DNA of 64,000 bases from Terriglobales bacterium (GCA_035561515.1 DATMXP010000047.1:23824-87823), one strand, 5' to 3'. Shown: positions 43,071-51,184, counted from the stretch's first letter. Numbers and translations are program-made. The notes: generated from the letters alone by a model not told the origin.

Positions 43071-44237
43071 TCAAACCTCTTCTATCAGCCGCGCCAGCAA
43101 CGCCGTTCTGGGAACGATCTGCTCCACCAGCACCGATTCGTTTACTGCATGCGCGCCTTCGCCCGGAGCGCCCAGTCCGTCGAGCGTCGGTATCTCCAGC
43201 GCCGCGGTGAAGTTTCCGTCCGACCCGCCACCGACAGCGGCCTCATCCAAACTTAGGCCCAGTTCCGCCCCGGCTTTCTTCGCAATCCCAAACAGCCGCG
43301 CAACTGCCTCCGTGCGCTCCAACGGCGGACGATTCAGCCCACCTTCCACCATGATCTTGCAGCGCCGGTCCACGGCGATCAATCCACGGATCTTCTTCTC
43401 GATCTCAGACGCCTGCGCGAGTTTCGTGATCCGCACATCGATGTTCGCCGACGCCTCTGCGGCAATCACATTATTCCGCGTGCCTCCGCGAATCACACCC
43501 GGATTCACCGTGATCCCTTGCTCCACATCGGGGAACTCCGCCACTTTCAGCAATTGTCGAGACAGCTCCAGAATGGCGCTCGCGCCTTTCTCGAAATCGA
43601 GTCCCGCATGCGAAGCGACGCCGATTACGGTGACGATGAACGCCCCCACGCCCTTGCGGGCGGTCTTCAGCGCGCCATGCAATCCGAACGACGGCTCCAG
43701 CACCAGCACTGCCGCGCAGTCTTTCGCCACGCGCTCGGTGATCCGGCGCGACGACCCGCTCCCCACCTCTTCATCCGTTACCAGCAACACCGTGACGGGG
43801 CGCGGCAAGTGCCCTCGCACAGCTCGCAGCGCCTCCACGGCAAAGAGCATCTGCGCGATTCCGGTCTTCATGTCGAGCACGCCCGGACCCCACAGCCGTC
43901 CCTTTTCTTCGCGCCAAGGCATGGTCTTCAGCGTCCCGACATCCCAAACCGTGTCGAAGTGCCCGAGCAGCAGAACTCTTTCGCCTTCGCCCGGGAAGTC
44001 GGCCTGCAGGTGGTCGCCGTATTTCACTGCCGGATGCATGGTGACCGTTGCTCCGGCGGCGCGAAACCTTTCCGCCAGCCATGCACCCAGTGCGTCCACC
44101 GCCTGTTTGTCGGAACTCGGCGATTCGCGCTTCACCATTTCTCGAATCGTGCCGACAATCTCGCGCTCCCGCTGTTGGAGCCATGCTACAAGCGGCGAAG
44201 CTGCAATGCGTGCATCTTCTGAAGGTTGGGAACTCAT
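43071..44237 (-). CDS. M20-family metallopeptidase (carboxypeptidase G2-like)
   Basis: A protein of 388 residues. The two-zinc site is visible: LLLGHFDTVWD (His and Asp), GPGVLDMKTG (bridging Asp), VTDEEVGS (catalytic and ligand Glu) and a late His in GEGAHAVNES. The dimerisation domain lies between about 200 and 310 (VIGVASHAGLDFEKGASAI). It resembles glutamate carboxypeptidases that release C-terminal Glu from peptides or folates. There is no signal peptide, so it is cytoplasmic. First gene of a two-gene unit with the HAD hydrolase, divergent from fabZ. Confidence 0.87.
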   Translation of the reverse strand: MSSQPSEDARIAASPLVAWLQQREREIVGTIREMVKRESPSSDKQAVDALGAWLAERFRAAGATVTMHPAVKYGDHLQADFPGEGERVLLLGHFDTVWDVGTLKTMPWREEKGRLWGPGVLDMKTGIAQMLFAVEALRAVRGHLPRPVTVLLVTDEEVGSGSSRRITERVAKDCAAVLVLEPSFGLHGALKTARKGVGAFIVTVIGVASHAGLDFEKGASAILELSRQLLKVAEFPDVEQGITVNPGVIRGGTRNNVIAAEASANIDVRITKLAQASEIEKKIRGLIAVDRRCKIMVEGGLNRPPLERTEAVARLFGIAKKAGAELGLSLDEAAVGGGSDGNFTAALEIPTLDGLGAPGEGAHAVNESVLVEQIVPRTALLARLIEEV

Positions 44238-44253
44238 GCGAATTCGTTATAAT
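44226..44253 (+). promoter_or_regulatory. Promoter of fabZ-lpxA
   Basis: A consensus -10 TATAAT (44248-44253) is preceded by TTGGGA (44226-44231) at 16 bases. Confidence 0.65.
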
Positions 44254-44257
44254 GCGC

Positions 44258-44279
44258 GTTTACACATGTTGCTGTAAAC
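44258..44279. promoter_or_regulatory. Inverted repeat in the fabZ leader, possible operator
   Basis: GTTTACA (44258-44264) and TGTAAAC (44273-44279) are perfect inverted heptamers around eight bases, placed at the expected transcription start. This suits a repressor site or a short 5' hairpin. Confidence 0.5.
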
Positions 44280-44312
44280 CCACAAGCATTACGCCCGATT
44301 GAATGAGACTTT

Positions 44313-44828
44313 ATGAGTGATTCCGTACAGAGCGTGCCAGAGAGCACCGCGGCCAGCCAGAACGTGTTGGACATCAACCAGATTCAGCAGATCCTCCCGC
44401 ATCGCTATCCGTTTCTGTTGATCGACCGCGTCGTTGAAATCCAGCCCAAGCAGCGCATTGTCGCTATTAAGAATGTCACCATCAATGAACCGTTCTTCCA
44501 GGGACACTTTCCGGGATTCCCCATCATGCCCGGCGTCCTGATGGTCGAGGCCATGGCGCAGGCCGGCGGCGCCCTGCTGCTTACGGAAGTCCCCGACCGT
44601 GACAACATGCTGATGGTCTTCGCCGGAATCGAGAAAGCTCGCTTCCGGAAACCTGTCACGCCCGGCGACCAGTTGCGGATCGTCGTTGAGGTCCTTGCCT
44701 GGCGCACGATCGCCGTCCGCATGGAAGGCAAAGTCTACGTTGGTGACAAGCTCGCGGCGGAAGCTGTCATCACCTGCCGGCTCGTCCCTCGCGGCAAAGC
44801 TGAAACTGGTGGCGAGGCGCAGGAATAA
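44313..44828 (+). CDS. fabZ: 3-hydroxyacyl-[ACP] dehydratase FabZ
   Basis: A protein of 171 residues. The hot-dog fold has the catalytic pair H65 in GHFPGFPIMPGV and E79 in LMVEAMAQ. LPHRYPFLLIDRV is also characteristic. It dehydrates 3-hydroxyacyl-ACP in fatty-acid elongation and supplies precursors for lipid A. lpxA begins one base after the stop. lpxC, lpxD and lpxB are not adjacent. Confidence 0.96.
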   Translation: MSDSVQSVPESTAASQNVLDINQIQQILPHRYPFLLIDRVVEIQPKQRIVAIKNVTINEPFFQGHFPGFPIMPGVLMVEAMAQAGGALLLTEVPDRDNMLMVFAGIEKARFRKPVTPGDQLRIVVEVLAWRTIAVRMEGKVYVGDKLAAEAVITCRLVPRGKAETGGEAQE

Positions 44829-44829
44829 C

Positions 44830-45603
44830 ATGTCCACTCACCCGACTGCGACCGTTGATCCATCCGCGAAGGTTCCGGCTTCCTGCAAGATCGGCCCTTA
44901 CTGCACGATTGGCCCCAACGTTGAACTCGGCGACAACTGCGAACTCGTGTCGCATGTATCCATCCACGGGCCAACGAAGATCGGCAGCAACAACCGCTTC
45001 TTCCCGTTCTGTGCGATCGGCGGCGAGCCGCAGGACATCAGCTACAAAGGCGAGCCCACCCGTCTTGAGATCGGCGACAGCAACGTCATCCGCGAATTCG
45101 TCACCATAAATCGCGGGACGATGAAGGGCGGAGCTCTCACCCGGATCGGCAGCTACACGCTGATCATGGCCTACTCGCATATCGGACACGACTGCATCAT
45201 CGGCGACCACGCGATGCTGGTGAATGCCGCTACGCTTGCTGGTCATGTTGAAGTCGGAGACTGGGCCGTGGTTGGAGCCTTGAACGCCGTCCATCAGTTC
45301 GTTCGTATCGGAGCCCATGCCTACATTGGCGGAGGCACAATCGTCACCCAGGACGTGCTCCCGTTCTCGCTCACCAGTTCGAAGCGCGACGTGCAGGCAT
45401 TCGGCATCAACAAAATCGGATTGCAGCGCCGCGGATTCAGCGAGGAGCGCATCAGCAAACTTCAGCAGGCTTATCGCACGCTGCTGAAGTCGCGCCTGAA
45501 CACATCGCAGGCCGTCGAGAAGATCAAGTCGGAAGAGCTTTCGGAAGACGTTCAGTACCTGGTGGACTTCGTCTCCAAAAGCGAGCGCGGCATCATTAAG
45601 TAG
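44830..45603 (+). CDS. lpxA: UDP-N-acetylglucosamine acyltransferase LpxA
   Basis: A protein of 257 residues from ATG 44830; the open frame continues upstream through fabZ but the lone ATG fits the family start. Left-handed beta-helix hexapeptide repeats run from about residue 8 to 190. The catalytic histidine is H120 in SHIGHDC. GGEPQDISYKGEPT is a substrate-binding landmark. The C-terminal helical part has RRGFSEERISKLQQAYR. It performs the first step of lipid A synthesis with a 3-hydroxyacyl-ACP donor, confirming a Gram-negative envelope. Confidence 0.96.
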   Translation: MSTHPTATVDPSAKVPASCKIGPYCTIGPNVELGDNCELVSHVSIHGPTKIGSNNRFFPFCAIGGEPQDISYKGEPTRLEIGDSNVIREFVTINRGTMKGGALTRIGSYTLIMAYSHIGHDCIIGDHAMLVNAATLAGHVEVGDWAVVGALNAVHQFVRIGAHAYIGGGTIVTQDVLPFSLTSSKRDVQAFGINKIGLQRRGFSEERISKLQQAYRTLLKSRLNTSQAVEKIKSEELSEDVQYLVDFVSKSERGIIK

Positions 45604-46317
45604 CTACTTCGTTTTGCGCAGTTCATCGGACAGCAGGATCGCCTTGCTGATCTCCGCCATTGTCTTTCGTCGCTGGCGAGCCTGCTTCTGGATCATCGAA
45701 TACGCTTCGTCTTCGGCAATTCCCAGATCTCGCTGCAATATTCCTTTGGCGCGATCGAGCACCTTGCGCGTCTCCAGCTTCGTGGTCAGGCTTAATACCT
45801 CTTCTTCCAGTCGCGCCACCTCAATCGCCGCTCCTACCAGGTGGCCTACGGTCGAAATAATCTTCACCTCACGCGCCTGAAAATCGTAGCGGTCCCGATG
45901 CTGCACGTTGACGACGCCCACCACGCGCCCGCGGGAAAGAATCGGCATGGATAGAAACGCTTCGAATCGGTCTTCCGGCAATTCGTTCACGAAGTAATAT
46001 CGCGGATCGGCAAACGCCCGTTCGCTCAGCACCACGGCTTCGGCGCGTTCCGCCACCCAACCGGTGATTCCTTCGCCAATACGCAGCTTGAACGTATTCA
46101 CCACCGCCGGATGCGCGTTTTTCGATGCCCGCAGAACCAGCGACTCGCCTTCCTTCACGTACACGAAGCAGGAATCACACTGCACCAGTTCGGAGATGAA
46201 TTCGACAATTTGATCGAGGACTTCATGGATCGGATCGGCGGCTGCGATCCTTGTGCTTACCGCATGCAGGAAATTCAGTTCCGGTCCGGAATCGAGAATG
46301 TTGTTATTTGCGCTCAT
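45604..46317 (-). CDS. GAF-ANTAR transcription antitermination regulator
   Basis: A protein of 237 residues. Residues ~15-165 are a GAF sensor (FVYVKEGESLVLRAS, LRIGEGITGWVAER, SMPILSRGRVVGVVNVQ). Residues ~180-235 are an ANTAR RNA-binding domain (KVLDRAKGILQRDLGIAEDEAYSMIQKQARQRRKTMAEISKAIL pattern, with the basic ARQRR region). ANTAR proteins bind paired hairpins with six-base loops and prevent termination. The stop abuts that of lpxA. Upstream on its own strand are a terminator at 46327-46355, a small secreted-protein gene and a hexaloop hairpin at 46850-46871. This layout could be autoregulatory, which is an inference. Confidence 0.9.
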   Translation of the reverse strand: MSANNNILDSGPELNFLHAVSTRIAAADPIHEVLDQIVEFISELVQCDSCFVYVKEGESLVLRASKNAHPAVVNTFKLRIGEGITGWVAERAEAVVLSERAFADPRYYFVNELPEDRFEAFLSMPILSRGRVVGVVNVQHRDRYDFQAREVKIISTVGHLVGAAIEVARLEEEVLSLTTKLETRKVLDRAKGILQRDLGIAEDEAYSMIQKQARQRRKTMAEISKAILLSDELRKTK

Positions 46318-46326
46318 AAGCTCATT

Positions 46327-46355
46327 GAAAAAGAGGGCGGAGGGTTACTCCGCCC
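46327..46355 (-). terminator. Rho-independent terminator just before the GAF-ANTAR gene
   Basis: GGGCGGAG (46335-46342) pairs with CTCCGCCC (46348-46355). On the minus strand it is followed by CTCTTTTTC. It ends 10 bases before the ANTAR start codon, so read-through would be needed for expression from the upstream promoter. Confidence 0.88.
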
Positions 46356-46365
46356 GAGGCTGCAT

Positions 46366-46764
46366 TTAGTCACCCTTGGTCTGCGTTACCGCAGATGCAC
46401 TGGCAACTTGGTGGTTTTTCACCTTCGGAAAGTACAGTGTTGTTTCCGAACCTGAAAAGCAGACGGAATCCAGGCTCCATCCGGTGTTTGACGAGGAGAC
46501 CGTGACCTTCGAGTGTTCGCAGCTTTCGTATCCGCGAGTGGTCGGAACCACCATCACCGTTCGGCTTCCGTCCAGATTCGTAATCGCGGTTACGTTCGAG
46601 ACGCTCGACAGAACTCTCAGACGGTATTCGCCCGAAGTCAAAAGCGAGTTGCCGAAGTAGGTGTCGCGGTTCAGCTTGAATGTCACCGATTTCTCTTCTG
46701 CCACGGCAAGGCCGCTGGCAATCATCAACAGCAGTGCTAACGTCAGTTTCTTCGCGAGTGTCAT
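46366..46764 (-). CDS. Small secreted beta-rich protein of unknown function
   Basis: A protein of 132 residues from ATG 46764, with GGAGG five bases upstream. The signal peptide ends at GLAVAEE (~25). The mature part is beta-rich (SVTFKLNRDTYFGNSLLTSGEYRLRVLSS, VTAITNLDGSRTVMVVPTT) with two cysteines that may form a disulfide. Short proteins with this pattern are common in Acidobacteria and lack a defined role. It lies upstream of the GAF-ANTAR gene on the same strand, separated by a terminator. Confidence 0.7.
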   Translation of the reverse strand: MTLAKKLTLALLLMIASGLAVAEEKSVTFKLNRDTYFGNSLLTSGEYRLRVLSSVSNVTAITNLDGSRTVMVVPTTRGYESCEHSKVTVSSSNTGWSLDSVCFSGSETTLYFPKVKNHQVASASAVTQTKGD

Positions 46765-47118
46765 CCTGTCCTCCAATCAGACATGTTGTGATCGTCGGAA
46801 CAGATTCGAACCGGCGATCTTGCCCTTCGCTCTCCTTCCGGGGAACTCGAGTCATTCGTCATTGAATGACTGGTGAGTCCGGCAGGAGTGGAAGTCTCAA
46901 AGGCGCTCCGAATCGGGTGCGCCAACAGCAGATCGTCATGGACTGAATAGCGAGTGTGCGGCAGGGAACACTTGCTGCATTCAAGCTAGGCAATTTTGGA
47001 GTTCAGGGGAAATAGGAAATCAGAATGCTGGTAATCCGAATTATGTATGTTCCTGCAGGAAGTTGCTGCATCGACGCGGAAAAGCCAGCAAAAACGCGGT
47101 TTCTCGATTGCGGAGAAA
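46765..47118. other. Upstream region of the small secreted-protein gene
   Basis: These 354 bases have no gene. They contain the hexaloop hairpin at 46850-46871 and an imperfect dyad GGCGC...GCGCC near 46905-46928. The stop of lpxI is at the right border. Confidence 0.5.
46850..46871 (-). ncRNA. Hairpin with hexaloop AATGAC, candidate ANTAR target
   Basis: Read on the minus strand: AGTCATTC, loop AATGAC, GAATGACT. The 8-bp stem is perfect, and the six-base loop has A at position 1 and G at position 4, as described for ANTAR-binding hairpins. A second hairpin with those features is not clear nearby, so a DNA operator remains possible. Confidence 0.4.
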
Positions 47119-47961
47119 CTAGCTCGCGAGGATTGCTACGCCGTGGGTGTTGGCACTTTCGATTACTTTTTCACCATCTATTAACAAACAGCGACCCGCA
47201 TCCAGTGCCAGACATGTCGCTCCGGCAGCATGCATCATCTCGATCGTCTTAACGCCGACGACAGGAACGTCGAACCGCATATCCTGGTTCGGCTTCGCCA
47301 CCTTTACCACCACAAGGTCGCGCGCCAGAGTTGAAGGATCGCCTTCATGCTTAAGCGACGCCATTAACTTGCCCGATCGTTCGATGCATTCGTCAGTGCC
47401 TTCCATGGCCTCGACTGCAACGCATGCCGCTCCGGCAACGACCACCGTTTGTCCGAGATCGAACTGCGCCACGTGCCGTGCAACATCTCGGCCGTACTCG
47501 ATGTCCTTGAGTTCCTGCTCATTGGGCGAACGCTTCGTCAGTACACCCGTTTTTGCGAGGAGAGGTTCCAGCAGCGCCGTCGAACTCATCAGCGTGATCC
47601 CTTCATCGGCCAGCACCTTTGCCACGGCGCCGATCAGCGAATCCGTGTTTCGCGTTCCGAGCGAGAGCAGCAGCTTCGCCAGTCGCCAGTCCGGACGAAT
47701 ACTTGAGAAGATCTGCTTGTGCTTGACCTGGCCGGCCATCACGGCTTGCGAAACGCCTTCCCGCTTGAACGTATCGATGAGCTTCGAGAGTTCGCCCAGC
47801 GACATCCAATGCACCGCCGCAGCGCCTTCGCGTTCAATCTCCGGAAACGTCTCTTCCTTAATGGCCGCCACCACCACTTCCATCCCTCGTGCTTTCGCTG
47901 CGTTCAGCACGAGAAAAGGAAAGCGTCCATTGCCGGCGATGAGTCCGAGACGTTGTGCCAT
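47119..47961 (-). CDS. lpxI: UDP-2,3-diacylglucosamine pyrophosphatase LpxI
   Basis: A protein of 280 residues from ATG 47961 (MAQRLGLIAGNGRFPFLVL). The family (DUF1009) is marked by LIAGNGRFP at the start, VMAGQVKHKQIF, the catalytic-domain segment KVAKPNQDMRFDVPVVG and the C-terminal ATCLALDAGRCLLID. LpxI hydrolyses UDP-2,3-diacylglucosamine to lipid X, replacing LpxH in many bacteria. Together with lpxA 2 kb away it shows lipid A synthesis, though the two are on opposite strands. It is 29 bases after the GlxA-type regulator gene and may be co-transcribed with it. Confidence 0.92.
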   Translation of the reverse strand: MAQRLGLIAGNGRFPFLVLNAAKARGMEVVVAAIKEETFPEIEREGAAAVHWMSLGELSKLIDTFKREGVSQAVMAGQVKHKQIFSSIRPDWRLAKLLLSLGTRNTDSLIGAVAKVLADEGITLMSSTALLEPLLAKTGVLTKRSPNEQELKDIEYGRDVARHVAQFDLGQTVVVAGAACVAVEAMEGTDECIERSGKLMASLKHEGDPSTLARDLVVVKVAKPNQDMRFDVPVVGVKTIEMMHAAGATCLALDAGRCLLIDGEKVIESANTHGVAILAS

Positions 47962-47990
47962 GCGCGAATAGTGTAAACGACCGGGTTGTG

Positions 47991-48923
47991 TCAGGCGCGC
48001 AGGGTTTTCGCGCGTTGCCGCGACGGTGAGACCCCGAAGTGCTGCTTCCACACGCGCCGCAGGTGGCGGTCGCTGTCGAACCCGCAGCGCTCCGCAATGG
48101 CTTCGAGATTCAAACGCGGGTCGTTCATCATCGTTCGCGCCAGTTCCAGTCGCACCTTGGTTCGAAACTCCGCGATGGAAAGTCCGGTAGCTTCGCGGAA
48201 TACGCGCGTCAGGTTACGAGAACTCATTCGCGCCATGCGTGCAAGTTGAACCAGGGAAGCCTTCTTCGCGGCATTCGCTGAGATCCAGTCCTGCACATCA
48301 TGGACCCCGGAGTTCAGGTGCGTGCGGTAATCAAGGAATACGCTCTCCTGCTTCTGATGTCCGTCGCGGCGCATGTAGACGACCATCTCGCGCGCCACCC
48401 GCGAAGTCACCAGCGGGCCATAGTGCTGTTCAATAAGCGCCAAGGTCATGTCGATGCCGGAGGCGATCCCTGCGCTCGACGTAATGTTGCCACTCGTAAC
48501 GAACAGGCGGTCTGAGAGCACGTGCGCTTGCGGATATCGTTCCTGCAACTCGCGAACCCGTTTCCAGTGGGTGGTGCATTCGCGACCGTCGAGCAGCCCG
48601 GCCTGTCCCAGCACGAAAGTGCCCGTGCAGACCGAGCAGACTTGCGCGCCGGCGTCGAACGCCGTGCGAATCCAGCGGGTGAGCGAGGAAGGAGCTTTTG
48701 TGTCGCGCAGCACGTAACCGGGCACCAGGACGTAATCGTCGGGTCTTGGCTCAGGCAGTGGGAGTAGTCCGCTCATCGCCAAGCCCTGTGCGGTCGGCAC
48801 CGATTCACTGGTCCCGCACGACAGAATCTCGTAAGACGCGCCACAGGCATTCGCTTCATGGAATGCCTGCAGCGGGCCCGCGATGTCGAGGATCTCGCAT
48901 CCGGGAAAGAGCGCGAAGATTAT
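47991..48923 (-). CDS. GlxA-type transcriptional regulator (DJ-1/PfpI domain plus AraC helix-turn-helix) without a standard start codon
   Basis: The coding frame is clear for about 310 codons. Residues ~1-165 (from RIIFALFPGCEILDIAGPLQAF) are a class-I glutamine-amidotransferase-like domain with CTGTFVLGQAGLLDG and the nucleophile-elbow cysteine. The last ~100 residues are an AraC DNA-binding domain (LARMARMSSRNLTRVFREATG, AERCGFDSDRHLRRVWKQHFGVSPS). The domain begins at the ATA/ATC codons 48923-48918, which overlap the TAA stop of the isochorismatase gene, and no ATG, GTG or TTG lies further up in frame. The first standard start (GTG 48800) would remove about 40 conserved residues. ATA/ATC initiation by coupling, or a decayed start, are the options. 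Confidence 0.75.
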   Translation of the reverse strand: MIFALFPGCEILDIAGPLQAFHEANACGASYEILSCGTSESVPTAQGLAMSGLLPLPEPRPDDYVLVPGYVLRDTKAPSSLTRWIRTAFDAGAQVCSVCTGTFVLGQAGLLDGRECTTHWKRVRELQERYPQAHVLSDRLFVTSGNITSSAGIASGIDMTLALIEQHYGPLVTSRVAREMVVYMRRDGHQKQESVFLDYRTHLNSGVHDVQDWISANAAKKASLVQLARMARMSSRNLTRVFREATGLSIAEFRTKVRLELARTMMNDPRLNLEAIAERCGFDSDRHLRRVWKQHFGVSPSRQRAKTLRA

Positions 48924-49525
48924 CCGGCGTGGGCGAACCGTTGAACTCCCTTCAGTTCCTTCTCCAGTTGTGCGACCGTCTTGATGGTAGCGAAGCGGCC
49001 ACGCAGCGCGTATTCGGTGCGCTCCACGACTTCATCCGTACCGAGTTCTTCCGCCGGGTTGTCGAGGTTGGCAATCGGGAAAGTCAACGTCGCTTCGGTC
49101 ACGAAATCCACCGCATAGCCCAGATCGCCCGCCACGCGTGCCGTCGTCTCGCAGCACTGCTCTGTCTGGATGCCGATGATCGCCAGCCGTCGCACACCTA
49201 GCTTCAGCAACAGCGAACTCAGGTCGGTGCTCGTGAAGGCATTACGCGTGCCCTTCTCGATAATCGGCTCCTCGGGACGATTCTTGATGAAGTCCATCAG
49301 TTTCTTGTTAGGGTTGTCGCGCTCAAAACCCGGATCATCGTCCCAGTGCAGGAAATAAATGACCGGCAAACCGGCTTCGCGATAGAGGTCGATCATCTTC
49401 GTGACGTTCTTTTCGAAGCCGGGATTGTTGCGGCGGGGCCAACGGGGAAGGACCTTGAACGAGTCCTGCACATCAATGACAAGCAAAGCAGATTGTTCGA
49501 TCGGGACCTGGTTTGAGTTCAGCAT
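48920..49525 (-). CDS. Isochorismatase-family cysteine hydrolase
   Basis: A protein of 201 residues, with AGGAGG eight bases before ATG 49525. The catalytic triad is D18 in VIDVQD, K91 in IEKGTRNAF and C124 in QTEQCCETTAR. A cis-peptide glycine precedes the cysteine motif as usual. The family includes nicotinamidases, N-carbamoylsarcosine amidases and isochorismatases; the sequence does not choose among them. Its stop overlaps the first codons of the GlxA-type regulator, which suggests that the regulator responds to a related metabolite. TGGCTC...GAGCCA at about 49569-49589 could be the operator. Confidence 0.87.
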   Translation of the reverse strand: MLNSNQVPIEQSALLVIDVQDSFKVLPRWPRRNNPGFEKNVTKMIDLYREAGLPVIYFLHWDDDPGFERDNPNKKLMDFIKNRPEEPIIEKGTRNAFTSTDLSSLLLKLGVRRLAIIGIQTEQCCETTARVAGDLGYAVDFVTEATLTFPIANLDNPAEELGTDEVVERTEYALRGRFATIKTVAQLEKELKGVQRFAHAG

Positions 49526-49630
49526 CGGTAATTCCTCCTGTCATCCTACGGACAGCAGGATAGGTTCCTGGCTCACTCGGAACGAGCCACATTCCGGCCA
49601 ATGACCGGACATTTTGGGCCAACCCGTATT

Positions 49631-51184
49631 TTACCGTTTGAGCAGGTCCACCGGCTCGCTGATGTCTTTCACCCGGAACATTCCGGCCAGCGCCGGATAG
49701 CGTTTTGCGACCGCCTCATACATCGCGTAAGACACCCGGCGATAAGAGATATGGCCTTCCGGCTTCGTTCTCAGCTCCGAGATATAAACCACTTCGGCGA
49801 AGTCCATCTTGAAGAGCGTGCGCTTTCGATACGCCAGCGGAATCACGTACTCCGCCGGTTCCGTTCCTGCGTACTTGCGCGAAGCCGCGGCCGCACGCTG
49901 CATCGCATCGTCGTAGGTTCTCTGCGCGCCCGCCGCAATCACCTCTTCCGGAGTGTCGTATCCGTGTGCGGTCGTGAAGCCCTGTCCGATCTGCGTGCAG
50001 CGGCGGTGCCTGTGCATGTCGCGGAACCCGCCAATGTCCTGAAGGATGTCGAACCGGAACTTCTGTCCCACGCAGAACGCTCGAAGCAGTTCGTCATGGC
50101 GTCCGCGATGCGCCGTTCCCAGCGCCACGATCTCGTCACGCCTGGCCGCGCTCAACGACTCCACGGTCGTCCGAAGCTGCCGGTAAGAATAATGACAGTG
50201 CTCATAAAGCAGCGTGGTTGCCAGTTCGATTTCGAGCGGCTCATCTTCCAGCAGATCCACGAGCGGCGCCTTCTCGATCGCCGCATTCTTCATCAACTCC
50301 GCTGCCGCCTGCCGTAGTGCTTGCCGCGTTTCCATCTGGTATGAATTCGGTTCGGCATACTTCACCAGGGTCGGCGACACCCTCACATCCCGCAGCAAGA
50401 CCCCGCGCGCCTTGTCGGCGAACTCCTGGTCCTTGGCGCCCTCAATCAACGACCGTACCCGTGCATCATTTACATTCCACGCCGGGCCCTTCGCGGCGTT
50501 CTTCAGCAGGTCGCCCAGATGCCGGATCTCCTGATGCTCATCCGACAGCAGCCGCGACACCTGGTTCTCCAGCGTGCGCGCATTCACGATCTGGCCGAGT
50601 GACGTATTCGTCGCCAACGGCAGCAGGTAACGCGACACGTCAAAAGCCCTTGCCCGCAAAGTCCGGTCGTACGCTTCCTGCTTCATGTCCTCCGGACGCG
50701 GCGTAATCGAACAGAGATAGCGGAACACGTCTTCCGACACCAACTCATACGCCGCGAATAGGGCGTCGATCTCCGCACGATACTGGTGCAGGGCATCCAG
50801 GTCTTCGCCGAAATTTGGAACGTAATAGCTGGCTTTCTTGTAGTCCTGATAGCGCGTCGAGCGCTCCTGCCCGTCCCAGCGCTGCTCATCGACGAGCGCA
50901 ATGGCTGCCAACAGCGAGAGCTTCTCGATCGCCATGGCGACGTGAGCGAGGTCGGCGATCGACCGATGGCCATATTGGAAGTAGAAAGTATTAAGGAATT
51001 TTTCCGCTTTTTGCTCGTTCAGTTCCTTAAGCGACTCCTTCATCGAGAGCGCCGAGCGTGAATACTTTGCCATGGCATACGCCAGCACTTCCGGGTCAGC
51101 GCCATGCACGGCAAATACTTCGATTTCAGGAGAATGCGACGGTGTTTCAGACATAGTCTCGGGGGCGACCTTTGGGTGGGACAT
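49631..51184 (-). CDS. Duplicated ThyX-like protein with degenerate signature motifs
   Basis: A protein of 517 residues if started at ATG 51184 (AGGA eight bases upstream); ATG 51154 (MSETPSHSPEIEV) is an alternative. Two copies of the flavin-dependent thymidylate synthase fold are joined. The first half has FQYGHRSIADLAHVAMAIE and QRWDGQERSTRYQDY. The second has RHRRCTQIGQGFTTAHGY. Canonical ThyX carries RHRxxSxNExSxRY. The first copy keeps E, S, R and Y but not the serine or asparagine. The second keeps RHR but has T, I and G at the Ser, Asn and Glu positions. True thymidylate synthesis is therefore doubtful, though a distinct flavin enzyme is possible. Confidence 0.8.
   Translation of the reverse strand: MSHPKVAPETMSETPSHSPEIEVFAVHGADPEVLAYAMAKYSRSALSMKESLKELNEQKAEKFLNTFYFQYGHRSIADLAHVAMAIEKLSLLAAIALVDEQRWDGQERSTRYQDYKKASYYVPNFGEDLDALHQYRAEIDALFAAYELVSEDVFRYLCSITPRPEDMKQEAYDRTLRARAFDVSRYLLPLATNTSLGQIVNARTLENQVSRLLSDEHQEIRHLGDLLKNAAKGPAWNVNDARVRSLIEGAKDQEFADKARGVLLRDVRVSPTLVKYAEPNSYQMETRQALRQAAAELMKNAAIEKAPLVDLLEDEPLEIELATTLLYEHCHYSYRQLRTTVESLSAARRDEIVALGTAHRGRHDELLRAFCVGQKFRFDILQDIGGFRDMHRHRRCTQIGQGFTTAHGYDTPEEVIAAGAQRTYDDAMQRAAAASRKYAGTEPAEYVIPLAYRKRTLFKMDFAEVVYISELRTKPEGHISYRRVSYAMYEAVAKRYPALAGMFRVKDISEPVDLLKR

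Noticed and set aside
46803..46812. tRNA T-loop-like GGTTCGAATC on the minus strand
   Set aside because: The flanking bases do not pair as a T-stem, and no acceptor or anticodon arm can be formed around it.
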